Source: an uncultured Maritalea sp.
GTDB taxonomy: Bacteria; Pseudomonadota; Alphaproteobacteria; Rhizobiales; Devosiaceae
Direction: 5' to 3'
Length of the DNA: 23,836 nucleotides
Assembly: GCA_913055925.1 (NCBI GenBank)
Contig: CAJXLH010000007.1
Location: 1-23,836 of the forward strand
Below, in pieces: positions 22,773 to 23,836 of this stretch (position 1 is its first letter; each line of letters opens with the position of its first letter). The translations under genes were made by a program, and so were the position numbers. The notes under the pieces are model-generated. The model was not told the origin of the DNA, searched no databases, and saw only the letters and a program-made list of their open reading frames with translations.

Positions 22773-23576
22773 TTAGCCGTGCGCCGCCGGCAGTTCAGTT
22801 TGTCTGTTCAATGCCACCAACATTTCTCGTACAGCTTCTTCGGCTTGCTTGGTGACCAGTTTGCGGTCATCGCCCTTTTTGACAAGGATTGGCTCACCAA
22901 ACATCACTGAGATCGACTTGGTGCCCGAGCTTAAAATGTCGCCAATATTGTCTTCAATGCCCATATCGCCCACCCAGGCAATTTTTGAGCGCTCGGCGCT
23001 TGAAATCGGCAAGCCGTTTAAATGGGTGTAAGCAATCGCCATGGGCTGAATATACATCTCGGTGAGATTGTCATTTTTCATGGCTGCCTGTGTTGCCCCA
23101 ACAAGTGCAGAGCGGAAGGGAAGAACGTGCAGGCCAATGTCTGACGTGCCTTCGGCGAACAAGACCACGGCGCGGCCATCAGACATGCGCTCGCCCATTT
23201 CTTCGGCCACGCGACCTGTGTCAGTGCGCTTTTGGCGGTCCACATAGATGGTTTTTTGAAGATTGGCCAAGAAGCCGACAACTGGCCATCGCCCCACTTC
23301 CGCCTTTGCCACAAAGCTTAGCGGCACAAGGCCACCAATTGCCGGAATATCGAGCCAAGAAATATGGTTGGACACCAAAAGCGTTGGCTTATCCGATGCG
23401 GGTTTGCCGATTTGTTTGACCTTCAAGCCAAGTGCAAACCCCAGCGCGCGGTGCGCCAAAATCGGGAAAAAGTTCCAGTTTTTTGCGCCGAATTTTAACG
23501 CTACGACCTGACAGATAATCAGAATGAGGATTGCTGGCAGCGCGAAAAAAACGAAAAGAAGAATGCGGCCGATCAT
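22773..23576 (-). CDS. 1-acyl-glycerol-3-phosphate acyltransferase family protein (PlsC/OlsA-like)
   Basis: A 267-residue membrane-associated acyltransferase of the PlsC family. An N-terminal hydrophobic segment (about 3-25) is followed by the HX4D motif NHISWLD (His71, Asp76) and the substrate motif FAEGTS (140-145), then PFRSAL. It transfers acyl chains to a lysolipid. In rhizobia the acyltransferase at this locus, between the Fur-type regulator and miaB, includes OlsA, which makes ornithine lipid from lyso-ornithine lipid. OlsA is therefore a real alternative to lysophosphatidic acid acyltransferase, and no OlsB gene is visible to decide it. The ATG at 23576 overlaps the regulator's stop by 4 bases (ATGA), so translation is coupled. 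Confidence 0.9.
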   Translation of the reverse strand: MIGRILLFVFFALPAILILIICQVVALKFGAKNWNFFPILAHRALGFALGLKVKQIGKPASDKPTLLVSNHISWLDIPAIGGLVPLSFVAKAEVGRWPVVGFLANLQKTIYVDRQKRTDTGRVAEEMGERMSDGRAVVLFAEGTSDIGLHVLPFRSALVGATQAAMKNDNLTEMYIQPMAIAYTHLNGLPISSAERSKIAWVGDMGIEDNIGDILSSGTKSISVMFGEPILVKKGDDRKLVTKQAEEAVREMLVALNRQTELPAAHG

Positions 23577-23836
23577 TCAGCGTCCTGATCTTTTTTCGCT
23601 GGTGCATCGAGCGGCACGCCATAAAGCTCTAGGCGATGATCAACCAGTTTGTAGCCGAGTTTGCGGCCAATCACTTCTTGGATTGCTTCGATTTCCTCGT
23701 TGCGGAATTCAATCACTTTGCCAGATCGCACATCGATCAAATGATCGTGGTGTTCATCAGGAATTTGTTCAAATCGCGCGCGGCCATCTTTGAAGTCATG
23801 TTTTGTGACCAATCCCGCCTCTTCAAACAAATTCAC
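23573..23836 (-). CDS. Fur/Mur-family metalloregulator, C-terminal part (5' end outside window)
   Basis: Eighty-seven codons of the C-terminal portion are visible, with the start beyond the right edge. The segment begins in the last part of the DNA-binding helix region (VNLFEEAGLVTKHDF). It contains the metal-site motif HHDHLIDVRSGKVIEF and ends in the dimerisation region (IGRKLGYKLVDHRLELYGVPL) with a short acidic tail. The CxxC zinc motifs of E. coli-type Fur are absent. This fits the alphaproteobacterial Fur/Mur group, which often responds to manganese (Mur) rather than iron. The stop overlaps the plsC start by 4 bases. Fur versus Mur cannot be settled from this fragment. Confidence 0.9.
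   Translation of the reverse strand: MNLFEEAGLVTKHDFKDGRARFEQIPDEHHDHLIDVRSGKVIEFRNEEIEAIQEVIGRKLGYKLVDHRLELYGVPLDAPAKKDQDAE

Overview
The window looks like the chromosome of an alphaproteobacterium of the order Hyphomicrobiales (Rhizobiales), with moderate GC. The pointers are an irr gene divergent from fabA, a Fur/Mur-type regulator upstream of plsC-miaB-phoH-ybeY-corC-lnt-regulator-metK-trmB, and the block rimP-nusA-ylxR-infB-rbfA-truB-rpsO-pnp. These gene orders are familiar from rhizobia. I cannot narrow it to a genus. I see no insertion sequence, prophage, CRISPR array, rRNA or tRNA gene; most of the window is conserved housekeeping DNA.

Layout. 1-1236: the 5' part of fabA (minus strand, running off the left edge) diverges from irr (plus strand) across a roughly 330-base control region. 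1254-3335: a secreted SH3-domain protein (minus) diverges from a two-gene unit, a D-2-hydroxyacid dehydrogenase and a small NTF2-like protein (plus). 3421-3629: two very short, overlapping plus-strand reading frames for small membrane-type proteins, each with a ribosome-binding site. 3722-13443: one long minus-strand block for ribosome biogenesis, translation initiation and RNA decay. Read in the direction of transcription it is rimP, nusA, ylxR, infB, rbfA, truB, rpsO, pnp. 13655-14524: a plus-strand DUF6544-type membrane-anchored protein. 14533-23836: a second long minus-strand block. Read in its direction it is fur/mur (partial), plsC, miaB, phoH, ybeY, corC, lnt, an XRE-type regulator, metK and trmB.

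How the genes work together. The rimP-to-pnp block couples 30S maturation (RimP, RbfA), transcription elongation and termination (NusA), initiation (IF2), tRNA modification (TruB), S15 and mRNA turnover (PNPase). The second block joins metal-responsive regulation, phospholipid or ornithine-lipid acylation, tRNA and rRNA maturation (MiaB, YbeY, TrmB), lipoprotein acylation (Lnt) and S-adenosylmethionine synthesis (MetK). MetK supplies the methyl donor used by MiaB and TrmB. Many genes overlap or nearly touch, which suggests translational coupling.

No large novel system is visible. The most interesting signals are small. They are the overlapping small-ORF pair at 3421-3629, a terminator-like hairpin in the rimP-nusA leader with a second one between infB and rbfA, a near-perfect 24-bp palindrome in a structured leader before metK, a dehydrogenase that has His where the catalytic Glu should be, and structured leaders before rpsO and pnp.
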